Positions 44,237-55,298 of a stretch of DNA of 64,000 bases are shown piece by piece. The notes beneath the pieces are model-generated. The model saw nothing but the letters and a program-made list of their open reading frames with translations. It had not been told where the DNA came from and did not search any database. Source of the DNA: Filobasidium wieringae (Eukaryota; Basidiomycota; Tremellomycetes; Filobasidiales; Filobasidiaceae); NCBI GenBank assembly GCA_001600055.1, contig BCIV01000002.1, forward strand, positions 66,287 through 130,286. The letters run 5' to 3'. The translations under genes were made by a program, and so were the position numbers. Every line of letters begins with the position of its first letter. Within the stretch, counting starts at the first letter, position 1.

Positions 44237-46935
44237 ATGGCCAGATCTCCAAAGGCTGTGAAAGCCCGTGAGGCACATCCACCACCGTCCGACCTGGTTG
44301 CTTCTCTGGGTGCATTCGCACGCTTGTTGCAGCAGAAGGAACATGTTTTAGCCACCCTCGAAGGGGATGAGGAGTTGGCTAGTAAGGCTTTGAGCGTAAC
44401 GAAAGATGTTTTTGATATCGGTACGTCTTCATCAATAAAAGAAACGCTCGACCTGATGTGAGCGAATCTGATATCGAATTCGATTGATTGTGGATCGTAT
44501 AGCTTTGCAGAAAGAACAAACCTCCCACCCCTTGATTCACAATGTCATCACTTCCCTCCTAACCCCCGCCTACCCTATCCGTCAGACGCGACAATCCCAC
44601 GCCCAAAAGTCTAGCTACGCCGAATCCCCCAGCTCCCTCTTACCCTCCACGCCTCTCGGTGAACTCTATGTCGATGGAATGGAAGAACCAGCTATCTGGG
44701 CTCAGATGGATCTAAGGGAAAAGAAAGTCACAGAGACGCTCAAGGTTTTGGAAATCGGATTACCTTTACCGGTAGATTTGGAGGATGAGAAGTTGGAATT
44801 GCCTGAAGAGGAGGAGGGGAGTGATGAGGAGATGACGCCTGAGGAGATGAAGAAGTTTGAGGATATGCTCGCTTCCAACCCCGAGATGTTTAGGGAATGG
44901 GAGGAGATGCAGGGTGAGGAGGATACTGATGAAGAGGACGAGGAGGAGGGGTCGGAAGAGGAAGACGATGAAGAAGATGAAGAGGAATCGAACTCTTCTG
45001 AGATGGATGTGGATGAAGACGAGAATGAATTAAGCATGGAAGATGATGAGGACCTTATCGCATCAGACGAGGAGTTGGACGACGAGGAGTTGGATATGGA
45101 GGACGATCTTATGGAAGATGACGAGGAGGAAGAGGAAGATGAGGATGAAGAAGATCTTCCCGGTCCTAGCCGATCGAAACCCAAGTAAGTTCGAAATTCT
45201 AGTTACTCGTCAATCGATCTCCTGACCCTACATTCAATCCTCTTAGCCACCCAACTCTGGACGATCAATTCTTCTCGATCGACGCATTCAACAAGTTCAC
45301 AGAGGAATCTGAAGCGTCCAACCTTTCTTCTGGGAAATTGGGTGGTTCTAAGAAACCTTCGAAAGGGAAGGGAAAGAGAAAGGGTTTGCTACCTGGCGTA
45401 GAAGAGGAGGAGGAAGAGGATGATGACGACGAGGAAGACGAGGTCGGGCTGGATGATGAAGTTGGTGATCTTTTCGGGGGGGATATCCTGAACCAGGCTG
45501 GGGATGAAGGTGATAGTAAGTCTTTGTCCGATAGCTTCAATACGGACGAGGGTGTTGATGATCCACGATTCATTTGCTGTTAGACATGATGTACTCTGAC
45601 TTTTTCGCTCCTCCTCGAGAATGGACGCGGGAAAAGCCAGGCTCGAAGAAAGACCCCAAGAAGGAAAAGGCTAAAGGAAAGGGCAAGGCTGCCGATTCCA
45701 AGAAACCCAAACCGACCGAACCTGCTCCTGCGGAGGACATAAGGGATACCATGTCCCGAGTTCGAACCGATTTGTTCGCAGATGACGACGAAGCGGAGGA
45801 ATCCGCTCCTACCGCTCAACTATCTTCCCATGAGAAACGTCAACTCGCCTTGCAAGAACAGATTGCTATTCTTGAGCAAGAGAACGTCGGGAAGAAGGAT
45901 TGGACGCTGCTGGGAGAGGCGAAATCCAAGGATAGGCCTCAGAACAGTTTGTTGGAGGAGGATCTGGACTTTGAACAGATGGGTAAAGTTGTGCCCATCG
46001 TTACGGAGGACAAGGTTATGGGATTGGAGGAGATCATCAAGAGGAGGATTTTGGATGTGAGTTTCAGGCTGAGACTCAACGGGAAAACTTGAGACTGATG
46101 CGGTTCCGGCGGTAACAGGACAACTTTGACGACGTCGTACGGAGAAGAGAATTGGACGACAAGGCATTCATCCCCTCGAGATACTTTGAGTTGGAAAACT
46201 CTGAATCCTCTCGATCGCTCGCTCAAATCTACGAGGACGAGTACAAGAACGCTGCTGGGGATGGAACCGTCAAGGATGTCAGGGACGTCAAGCTGGCTAA
46301 AGATCACGACGAGATTGATAAGCTTTGGGGAGAGATTTGTTACAAGCTCGATGCTTTGAGTAACCTGAACTTCACTCCTAAGCAGGTGAGCCGAGTTCGA
46401 AATGCTTGTGATCGAGCATGCAGCTGATAATTTGTTTATGAATCCAGCCTAAAGCCGCTATCACCACCCTCTCGAACGTTGCCACCGCCTCCATGGAGAA
46501 CGCCCTCCCTACCACCCAGTCGACCTCCACAATGCTTGCACCCGAGGAACTCTTTGCTCCCGCATCGAAATCTGATCTTGTCGCCCGATCAGAATTGGAT
46601 CCTTTGGCAAAGAAGCGAATGAGGCAGAAGGACAGGAAGACCAGGATGAGACAGAGACAGGCTTTGGACAGTGCTGTTGACAAGTACGCCGGGAAAGCTG
46701 GAGGAGGCGGGAAGGCTAGGGGAGGGGTGAAGAGTCAGAAGGATAGAGCATTGAAGGAGCTTGTCAAGACGGGCAAGGGGGTGAGTCTTAGCAAATGCAA
46801 TTCGCACGGGAACATCATGCTAATCAGTTCTTGCTACGTCAGGTCACTGTCGTTGGGAAAGAATCAGTCAAGAAGCCTCGAGGCAAGGGAGAACCGAGAG
46901 AAAGTATCAGTCAGAGCTCTACCCTCAAGCTATAA
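44237..46935 (+). CDS. MPP10: U3 snoRNP protein Mpp10 (SSU processome)
   Basis: Nucleolar component of the small-subunit processome, binding Imp3 and Imp4 for 18S rRNA processing. The N-terminal part contains DLVASLGAFARLLQQKE and IWAQMDLREKKV. The middle is a very acidic region, with long E/D runs (44805-45180), typical of Mpp10. Then come the conserved core blocks HPTLDDQFFSIDAFNKFTEE, MMYSDFFAPP, LSSHEKRQLALQEQIAILE, KKDWTLLGEAKSKDRPQNSL, DDKAFIPSRYFELENSES, IDKLWGEICYKLDALSNLNF, and APEELFAPASK. A basic C-terminus follows (KKRMRQKDRKTRMRQRQ), ending SQSSTLKL. Introns are short GT-AG. The acidic region reads as a Ser-rich frame on the other strand, which is not a gene. Confidence 0.94.
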
Positions 46936-47095
46936 ATCAACCCGACTTGATAGAGGACTGCATTCATCATGTATTACGGGTGTATAATTGTCTTACATGT
47001 ACCAATCGCGACGGACGATCGCTCAGCTATTATACATATATCCACGACCAGAAACCATCGTCATCATCACTCGTGATCTGCGATCAACGCATCAA

Positions 47096-48372
47096 TCATC
47101 TCTTCCCACCAGCCCTCTTCAACCTCTCGGTGTTCTTGAGAATAGCCAGATCGAGAGTCCCGGTCTTATCGTTGATCCCAACCAACCTCTGGTTATGGGT
47201 ATCAATCTCCTCCCCGGCAGCCATAGCCAACCTCTTGAGCGTCCTCGTTACTTCCAAAGTCTCGTTCAAGTTCTCATCGATCTCATCTTCGAGCTCATCA
47301 TCGCTCTCCGTCGCTTCAAATTGGTAACGCGATCGAGCCTTCTTACGAGCCTCGATGGCTCCGGGCTTAGGACCCGTGTCTTGACGTTCCCCGAGGGCAG
47401 CACCGTTGAGACGTCGATGAGTATCTTGGATATCCGCTCGAGCCTTTTCACGATCCTCTCGTTCTTTGAGATGACGATCGAGAATCCGTTCTTCTTGAGC
47501 TTGTCGTTTCCCTTCCTAAACGATCACAGAATCGGACGACCGTTAGCGATGTTGTAAGGTGGTCAGACAAAGGGGTGCACTTACTTTGTTCCAGGTGATA
47601 GCGGGTTTGAAGATACTTCGATTAAGTACTTTAAGCTCATTGGCTTTGTCTTCCGCACGTTGGTTGTTGGCTTTAGCGATATCTAGATGTCTTTCAGTAT
47701 TGGCGATACGTTCTGTAAAAAGAGAGTTAGAATGGGGCAGGAGCCGAAATGGTTAGCTTCAAACCACGATGATTATAGGGAGAGAGATCAAGTACCTGAC
47801 TGATCTCCTAGTCGGCCTAAGGTCCCTCGAGCGGTATCTTCTGCCTCACGGGCAATTCGGATTGCATTTCTAAGGAAAGAAAGTAACGAAACACAGCCTT
47901 TCATCAGCACCTTCCTCCTCACCACGAAAACGATCCAGACTAACCGACTACTAGCTAAACTCTCCTGCTTCAAACCTCTCATCTCCTGTTTGATCCCCTC
48001 GATCTCCTCTTCCTCATCGAAATCGTCTTCCATCTCTCTCCCCTCGTACCCATACTTTCTATCCTTGGGCACATCCGTCTTGGGCTGGAATCCTCCCAAC
48101 AGCTCGTTACGCTGATCAGAGGCTTTCCCATCCCCATAAGGATCCCCGGCGTTCGTGTGGTAAGAAGGAGGAGCTCTTTCAAGCGCAGGCGCATAAGGAT
48201 CTTGGGCGTTGCTACGAGGTGCAGGTGAGTTGGAACCGTTGCCCCTGCTGAAGAGCTGATTACGAGCTGCACCGTTGTCGCTGGGTGGAACAGCTTGAGG
48301 CTCTGAACCGGGAGGTGGTCCGACAGGAGGGATCAGGGATGCGTTCTGGTTCTTGCGTCTGAAGAATGACAT
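47096..48372 (-). CDS. SEC9: Plasma-membrane t-SNARE Sec9 (SNAP-25 family, Qbc)
   Basis: Supplies the Qb and Qc helices for exocytic vesicle fusion at the plasma membrane. The N-terminus is long, Pro/Asn/Ser-rich and disordered (MSFFRRKNQNASLIPP). The Qb SNARE helix runs EDTARGTLGRLGDQSERIANTER, with its ionic-layer Gln in GDQ. A basic linker follows, then the Qc helix NETLEVTRTLKRLAMAAGEE joined to EIDTHNQRL, ending KNTERLKRAGGKR. At the Qc ionic layer SNAP-25 has IDTQN; here it is IDTHN, codon CAT. No Cys palmitoylation cluster is visible, as in yeast Sec9. It is divergent from the 63-aa gene at 48633 across 260 bp. Confidence 0.9.
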
Positions 48373-48632
48373 GGTGTGGTGTGGTGTGTTTGTGAGAGAG
48401 TGTGTGTGTATTATTCGAGCAATGTTGACTATGACGACAACGAATCTGAGCAAGTGCGAGGTGAACCGAGGTGGAGCATTCAAGGTGGAAATAGAGCAAT
48501 CTCCGTGTTTCCGCTCCGCGTTTCACCTTGATAACACAGGAAGCCGCATGTAAGAGGGATGGTGCATTATCCAGAAGAGAAGACACCAAATGTAAGCTCA
48601 TAACTAAAAAGGATTCAAGGCGGCACTTGATC

Positions 48633-49020
48633 ATGGCAATCGACACGAACAGCGTGTGAGCATATATCCATCGGCTGCGATATCCTCCGCCACCGACTAA
48701 AGCCCTTTGTTCATGTAGTTTCTGGCGCGAATGGAGTCACAGAAACAAAGAAGATTACTGGGGTACGCCTAGTAAAGATGACAAGTAAGTCCAATCGGTC
48801 TCAAGACTCTGTAATGGACAGAGGAATGACGAGACCGCTTGTGGTATGGTAGGAAACAAGCGGAAGCGGTGGTGAAGAAGGCTTATCTATGGATCATTGC
48901 GCAGGGGGAATCGCCTGAGGAGTAGGTTGGCAATGATCATACATATGGATGATCTTGATGATAACCTAACTCTATGTTTTCTACAGAGTCGCAAAGACTA
49001 TGGCGGCAATGGGAGAATAG
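48633..49020 (+). CDS. Small four-exon gene, 63-residue product of unknown function
   Basis: Each exon is too short to appear as a long open frame. Exons: 48633-48655, 48719-48784, 48853-48921 and 48987-49020, total 192 nt. All introns are GT-AG with branch-like motifs (CGACTAA in intron 1, CCTAAC in intron 3). The product begins MAIDTNSVFWREWSHRNKED, has WGTPSKDDKKQAEAVVKKAY in the middle and ends SPEEVAKTMAAMGE. It is hydrophilic and helical, with four Trp residues and no signal peptide or clear membrane segment. The consistent phase of all three introns and a final stop argue for a real gene. I do not recognise the family. Confidence 0.7.
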
Positions 49021-49177
49021 AAGATAAAACTGATCATACGAGGGATGGCAGGGTGAAGCAATGATGGACATCGTGGCGATAGACTATGAATACTAGTTTT
49101 TACCAGGTTACGATTACGTCTTGCTGATTCTTGTAATACTATCGATAAAGCTTGTTGGAACTTGAAATATTATTAGT

Positions 49178-49546
49178 TTACCCCGATCTGCGACGTATTT
49201 CTGTTGACATCAAGCCCTGACCTACCTGAAGAAGCGCCTCGGTAGCTTGAGCAAGCTGTATTTTTGTTACTTCCTTCTTGCGTGAGACTTCCATCATTGT
49301 AATCCTCACATTCGTCCCGCGATATCTTATCGTAATCATCATCCAAATTATCGTCCTGGAGGACCGGCTTCGGAGGTCCATTCTTTCCAACTTATCGAAC
49401 TTTCTCAGCAGGTCTTGTAACTCGGGAGTCTTTACCTCAGATGGTTTTGTGGTTGCTTCAGCGAGTGCGGCTGCTAGTTCAGGCTTATTCTTGAATGCTC
49501 CTTTCATGGTTTTGATTTGCTCAGGTTTAAAGCAAGGTCCAGACAT
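49178..49546 (-). CDS. Small unknown ORF, 122 codons
   Basis: Convergent with the 63-aa gene. The N-terminal 55 residues (FKPEQIKTMKGAFKNKPEL; PELQDLLRKFDKLE) look like genuine helical protein. After that the open frame becomes Ile/Met/Arg-rich and unlike the start, whereas another frame of the same bases reads NGPPKPVLQDDNLDDDYDK, which is more protein-like. Either an intron, a frame change or a sequencing error separates them. The last part, KIQLAQATEALLQ, is again plausible in the original frame. Coding status is likely, structure uncertain. Confidence 0.45.
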   Translation of the reverse strand: MSGPCFKPEQIKTMKGAFKNKPELAAALAEATTKPSEVKTPELQDLLRKFDKLERMDLRSRSSRTIIWMMITIRYRGTNVRITMMEVSRKKEVTKIQLAQATEALLQVGQGLMSTEIRRRSG

Positions 49547-49965
49547 TATGAGATTTGAATTGTATCACAGAACCGCGCTCTCTTGATCAGATTGCATTTC
49601 ATGATAAAGGCCAGTATATGTAAGATCATGTCTTCCGTCAGTGACTGAAAACTTTCCGACCTCAGCTGAAAGGAATGGCTCTCGGTTGCGTGCGATGGGG
49701 GTTTTGTCATCATCAGCTTCCTGTTCTCCCTGATTCCTCAGACTTTTGACTAGGCAAGCGAATACAAAGGAAGTTCAACATCGGGCAGCTCTCTTGAATA
49801 CGCTCTCGTCCAGTGTGTCATTCCGTTTGGTTACAGCTATTTTGCTTATGATATCGTCGTTCGATAGCAGGCCTGACTTGTCTTTGGCTACGTGACATCA
49901 TGCATCATTTGAGTAGTATCTAATTACAAGGTCGACGAAGCTACAAATTCCGTAAACAAATCATA

Positions 49966-50946
49966 TCAAGGATGCCTGATCGAACGTCTTCTCCCGATCT
50001 TAGGGTTAGCCGCACCAGGCATTCTCCCGTCCTTCCATCCAAACGATTGCCTTGATCGCCTTTTATGAGCGGCGATGGCGGAAGAGCGATGCTCTCGAGC
50101 AAAGTTGAGAGCGCGGGAGATCAGCCTAGGTGGCATGGGGGTGAGGTCTGGAAGGGGGGTGGATGAGGGGAGAGGAGCGATTGGTGTGGCGTTTGATAAG
50201 TCGGTAAGTTGTTCAGGTGGGGTGATAGGAAAAGAGTCGGAGGATTCAGGGGCTAAGAGATCGGCTGGAACCGAGGTGTCGTCGACCGGTAAGTCTACTT
50301 CGGTCGGGAGGATAGAGGCACTGTTCGTCGTCTCAACTACGGGTGGATCCTGTGTTGTCGAAACGAAGGTGGTGTTCAGATCATTGACGAGTGCTGGATT
50401 GGTGACATTCAATAGCGGATTTGATATCACCATGGTATCGTTCGAGATGAAAGTGGTATTAGCGGTCTCGAGGTAAGGCAGTGATTCCGTCCCAGAGAGA
50501 TCTGTGGTGTTGCTCGACTCTAGTACAGGTAAAGTTTCCGTGGTGGAGATGAAGGTGATGTTCGAAATGTTGGTAGGGGGCAAACTGTCTGTAGTCGCGT
50601 TGATAACGGTAGAAGTATTGCCGAGGAAGATGTTTGGTAGGCGAGTAGTCTCGTTTTTAGGGTGGAAATGAGCCGTACTGTGAGGATAAAGCGTTCCGAT
50701 CTTGGTGTAACGCCAGGTATCCGTGCAGTCCCCGCACCAAGCCGGTTCGTCCTTCTTCTCCAGTATCGAAGCCGCTTCCCGCCCAGAATGAGCTGTAACA
50801 GCAGTGCTGATGAGTGTCGAGTGGCTTATGGTAGAAGTTGGTACGGTATCGGTCGAGTGACGATTGTTGTTCGCGAACTCGATCGGAACGCTCCTGATCA
50901 CGGGCGAGATTGCAATCAGCGTGAGAATGATACGAAGGGAAAACAT
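49966..50946 (-). CDS. Secreted, heavily N-glycosylated Ser/Thr-rich protein
   Basis: Intronless gene encoding 326 residues. The N-terminus MFSLRIILTLIAISPVIRSV is a signal peptide. A single Cys pair occurs in EPAWCGDCTDTWRY. The middle contains imperfect repeats of about 20 residues built on TFIS...ETLPVLE...NTT, with roughly a dozen N-x-S/T sequons. The C-terminal 50 residues are very basic (AAHKRRSRQSF; KIGRRRSIRHP) and contain dibasic sites that a Kex2-type protease could cut. There is no GPI-signal-like hydrophobic tail. Possible roles (cell-wall protein or precursor of a secreted basic peptide) are inference; I do not recognise a family. Confidence 0.7.
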   Translation of the reverse strand: MFSLRIILTLIAISPVIRSVPIEFANNNRHSTDTVPTSTISHSTLISTAVTAHSGREAASILEKKDEPAWCGDCTDTWRYTKIGTLYPHSTAHFHPKNETTRLPNIFLGNTSTVINATTDSLPPTNISNITFISTTETLPVLESSNTTDLSGTESLPYLETANTTFISNDTMVISNPLLNVTNPALVNDLNTTFVSTTQDPPVVETTNSASILPTEVDLPVDDTSVPADLLAPESSDSFPITPPEQLTDLSNATPIAPLPSSTPLPDLTPMPPRLISRALNFAREHRSSAIAAHKRRSRQSFGWKDGRMPGAANPKIGRRRSIRHP

Positions 50947-52738
50947 CGCCGGGACGTTTGGTTTGATTGGTATAGAGGTATGGAGGTATCGCTTGCGAAG
51001 GTATTGAGAGTATTCTTTGAATGAACTCTGGGTGACGCTGGACGAAAAGGGAAGGGAAAAAACATTGATGAGTTGATTTGATCACGCTTCAGAGAGGAGG
51101 TTGTGACGGCATCTTACCCGGGTGAGTACAAGTGATTATGAATTAGCTACTGATCGAACCTGCGATGTTTGGCTTAGAGAAGGGGAGTTCTTGACTTGAA
51201 GAAACAGGAAATGATGATTGAGTGAGAAAAGCGATCAACAAGGATTTGTTGATGTTATATGGGCAGAAGGACAGAGTGCGGAAGCAGTGATAATCTGGAT
51301 CTGGCGCGTCATTGATCAAGCTAGTGCGATCAATGATGCATATTGCATAGGCGGTTGAAATTTCCTATTGAGGCCATGCTATCATTTCCGGTTCATGCAA
51401 ACAAAGACCTGAGGTTTGTGTCCATCTTAGGCCCTGCTGTTCATGACACGCCAAGGGCTACTTCGACCTTGTCATTCGTACGCAGTGTATTTCTACAAAG
51501 ACGCGCTAGTCACGGTGGTGGTGTGAGGCGGGTTGCCCCGTTTACTGTATATCGTTCTGTCCAGCGACATACCCATGCGAAAGTTGGGTTCCTAATAGGT
51601 TGGGAAGGTTACAAATGTCTCTGCCCTTCTGCTATGAGCTTGAACCATTACCTGTTTGACGGTAAGGTCGATGTCTAAGACATACTCTTTCGTTCAGCAA
51701 GGCTAATTTATAATGTTCACTGATTGGGATGAATCCCTTTAGCTACTTTTCTGCCCGAGTCCTGCTATCTTATGGTGGGACGTCTATATATGCATAGTAG
51801 GGAACGTCTTTCCCCGCAGTCCTATAGGACCTCTCCCTCGGCCTCAAGACAATAAAGGGCAAATGCCATAGACTTTGGTAACCAGTATCGACCTTCCAAA
51901 CAAGATGAACATGTCAAGAGTCAATTGACTATAGATCCTGTCCAAAGAACCTGTCCAGTTGTACATAGTTAGCCAAATCGGGGTTTTACTCGATAGGTCT
52001 TTCCGTACCACCTCTGGTACGTGTTCAAGCTTCATCAGCCACTGTCGTCTCGCTGTACGTCTTCCCGCCCCTTGAGCTACACATCCGAAAAAAAATACAT
52101 CAAGTACAGCGATAGTAATCAATCTCAATTCTGCTCTGGGAAGGATTGTCTGGGCCGCTTACTGCAAGGGAGGATCTGCCATGAGATGTCTCCTAAACAA
52201 CGTATCGTTCTTTCCGTCACCGCTCTAACATCCTTCTCGTGCTCCTTTACGGACGCCAGCTTGACGGTAGTCCATTGAAATACTCTGAATGTCATGCTCC
52301 TACCCATGCTGACAAAATTCTTGGAGCAGGAGGTAGATGTTTGGGCCAACTCGAGCATCAAGCGGAATGTTCCCGTGAACCGTAGGTTGAAAGATGGTAT
52401 TAATCTCCGTCTGCGGAGACGTTCCGGTATCAACGCTCTTCCTTTCGAACGATAGGGTGTTTGTATGAAGGACGAAGGCGAACCCGAAGCAGACCGACCA
52501 ACCAACCGTTTCAAGAAGGAAGACTCGATCGAAAGGCGTATCGCCATGAAGTAAAGATAGTAATCATATGATCGTACGCTCGAGGAAAATCTCGGAGTCT
52601 CATAAAAGGTCGTGAGCTAAAAGATACAAACGAGTGATAACCCCGCCCCAAGAAGAAAAAACCCGAAATCCCAGGCTACATGTTCAAGATCGTGTTCAAG
52701 ACTGCCACGAACGCGTCGTCCAAGGTCGATCGCTCGGA
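50947..52738. other. Long intergenic region between the secreted protein and the chitinase
   Basis: This 1.8-kb region has a promoter for the secreted protein and the 3' UTR of the chitinase. Open frames at 51343-51678 (+), 51844-52128 (-) and 52125-52547 (-) lack domains and splice support. No RNA gene was seen. Confidence 0.4.
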
Positions 52739-55298
52739 TCACCCCACGACGGCCAAGATGGTGCCCACGGCCGTACTATCGTATTCCCAATACATGACCC
52801 CCGCGTTCCAACCCTTCGCCTTGGCCTGATTGACACAACCGTTAAGGGTCGCAGCGTCCATGTACCCATTGGCGGCCGCTCCGGCATTGATGGGTTTCCC
52901 GATGACGAGTTTCTCGAGCGGGACCCCACTGACGGTATGAGTCTGGAAGACGGAGCTGTCCGGGAACGAACTCCCCGAATCGAACAACAAGTTTTCACAA
53001 GTGTTGTACTGGTCGTCTCCTTGGTTATAGTATTGGATCTAAAAATGGTGCCGGACGAGGAATCAACGATCCCCTCTCAACAACAAAAAAAAAACAGACC
53101 CCCGCGATAACCCCTATTTCCCTCGCGCGAACGAGACTCACGTTGTAGAAATCGATCCCATCCCCGCATTCGTCGTGGATCTTGACATACCCCCCGCCCC
53201 ACTTGTCGGCCGAGGTGAACCAAGGTGCCTGAGGGGCATGGGAGATCAAATAAGGCTGAGGCAGTTGTTTCCTCAATTCCTTCTGAAAAGCTAATAACCC
53301 AGCGGGGAAAAAGAAAGGAACCGACCGGCTCAGCCCGACTCGTCCTCTCCATCGCTGGAAAAAAGCAATCGCATGCGTCGCTCGGACTCACTGACGACCC
53401 AATCGATGAACTGCCCATTGTTCATGGCGGTGTTATCTTCCAGATCGATATCCACCCCGGCCATGTTATTACTGATGACCCAGCTAGCCAAAGCCTGAGC
53501 CACCTCCGTCGGATCCCTCCCATCCGTGATCGGATGATCTACCGCATCCGTCCGCAAAAAAAAAAGGATCTAAGCAATTTCATCACGACCGAAACCCTCA
53601 CGGTTGGGACTCACCGGTCGATCCGAAAGCGGAAACCATGAGCGTGATCCCGGCGTCCTTGTAAGCCTCGACGACCGTCTTCTGTTCCTCCCCACTCAAG
53701 CTTTCCCAGAACGCCGCGTTATCCGCCGCGCCCCTGTCCGATAACCAAAAGGCGAGGATGAACTTGTTATACCCCTGGACGGCCGAGGTTTGGGGCATAT
53801 CGACCAACCAAGCGTCAGAGTATATGACGTAGTGTGCCGAAGAGCCTAGGGCGGGGGAAGGGGTGGAACTGGCCGTGGGGATTAGGGTGGAGAGGTCGTG
53901 TGAGATGGAACCGGTCGCGAGGGTCGTCGTTGCGGTCCATGGGTCGGTCGATGTCGACGTTGTCGAGGTTGTCGAGGTTGTCGAGGTCGTCGAGGTTGTC
54001 GATTCCCAATCCGTGCCTGAGGACGAAGCCGAGGAGGTAGAGGTAGAATGATGTTTCCCCTTCTTATGAGTCCAAGAACCCCAGACGTCGATACTCTCCA
54101 CGCTAGCCGAATCGGTGGCCGTAGCGGTAGCGGAGGCGTAGGCCGTCCCGGTTCCCGCCCCTGAGGAAGTAGACGACTCGGTCCATCCCGCAGTGGATGG
54201 GGACCAAGTAGACCCGTCCGTCCTCACCCACTGATCTCCCAGTCCCGAAGATCCCGTCGCGCTCGCCGTGGCGGTGGTGGTGATAGCAGCATCCGAACCC
54301 CAACCGGAACTCGACCCGGTGTACCAAGGCGCGACCGAAATAGTCGAACTTGCCACCACCGTCCCGGCCGCACTCGCCTGGGCCGACTGGGTGTTGACCT
54401 CAGTGGGACCCTCAGTGGGGACCTCAGTGGAGCTCACGGTGGGGCTCACGGTAGGGGTAGGGGAGGGGATAACAAAGCTTTCCACCCCTGCGGCAGCTAC
54501 TACAGTTCCGATCGCGGCCGTCCCTTGCCCTTGCCCTTGCCCTTGCCCCGAATCAGAAGAACCCGCAAGAGCCTCCGAAGAACCCTGCCAAGCCCAAACA
54601 CACCCGGTCATCGTAGGATCGGTGGAGCATACCATCCCTTCCGTCCCGCACGTCCGGAGGGTGTTGAACGTTCCGCCGAAACAACCTGTTCGGGGAGCGG
54701 GGGTTGTCAGTCAGGCAATCAGGGTTCATCAAGGGAGAGAGAAGGGAGAAGAGAGAAGGGAGAAGGGAGAAGAGAGAAGGGAGAAGAGAGAAGGGAGAAG
54801 GGAGAAGGGAGAAGAGAAAAGAGAGAAAAGAGAGGGAGAGAGCAGGGAGAAGAGGAATGAAAGAACAAAGAAACGAGGGAATAGGGAGGGAGAAGCGGAA
54901 ATCAGAAAAGAAGGGGCCATCACTAACGTTGCAATTCCAACCCAAAACACCTCCACGACCCATACTCGCACCCGTCCCTCCTGCTCTTTTTGATTTTCCC
55001 AAACGACCCCCCTTCCCGCTCTGTCACGCCTGCATCCCGGGTCCCTTGCTGGTCCTCCGAAATGTCGGGAGAAAGACGTCGGGCGGGTTTGGAATGATGT
55101 CTCCTCCTCGGCTGGAGGTTATGGTTATGGTTGGCTATCGAGTTCCCCGTCCGAGCGTCAGGATCGCGGTCGGGAAGTCGGATTGCGACGAGGCACAAGG
55201 GGTTGGGAATGGGATGAGGACTTACAGGCTGAGACTAGGTTTAGGATGAGGAGGATCGCTACCAGAGCTGAGAGTGGGGTTCGGGTGGGGGAGAACAT
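52739..55298 (-). CDS. Secreted GH18 chitinase with Cys-rich N-terminus and Ser/Thr linker
   Basis: Hydrolyses chitin in the cell wall or environment. It starts MFSPTRTPLSALVAILLILN (signal peptide), followed by a 540-nt intron (54686-55225) and a Cys-containing segment CCFGGTFNTLRTCGTEGMVC. A long Ser/Thr/Gly region (with a run of STT repeats near 53960) looks like an O-glycosylated linker. The catalytic domain follows: YVIYSDAWLVDMPQTSAVQGYN, FILAFWLSD, GITLMVSAFGST, MAGVDIDLEDN, PYLISHAPQAPWFT, GIDFYNV, QYYNQG, and GVMYWEYD near the end. The DxDxE core (D-I-D-L-E) is intact; the Asp before the Gly in the usual DGxDxDxE is Ala here. Four or more introns. Identification as GH18 is firm. Confidence 0.88.

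Noticed and set aside
44702..45184. 160-codon Ser-rich minus-strand frame
   Set aside because: It is the antisense of the acidic GAG/GAT repeats of MPP10.
52125..52547. 140-codon minus-strand open frame
   Set aside because: Composition is unremarkable, and there are no introns, domain or flanking evidence.
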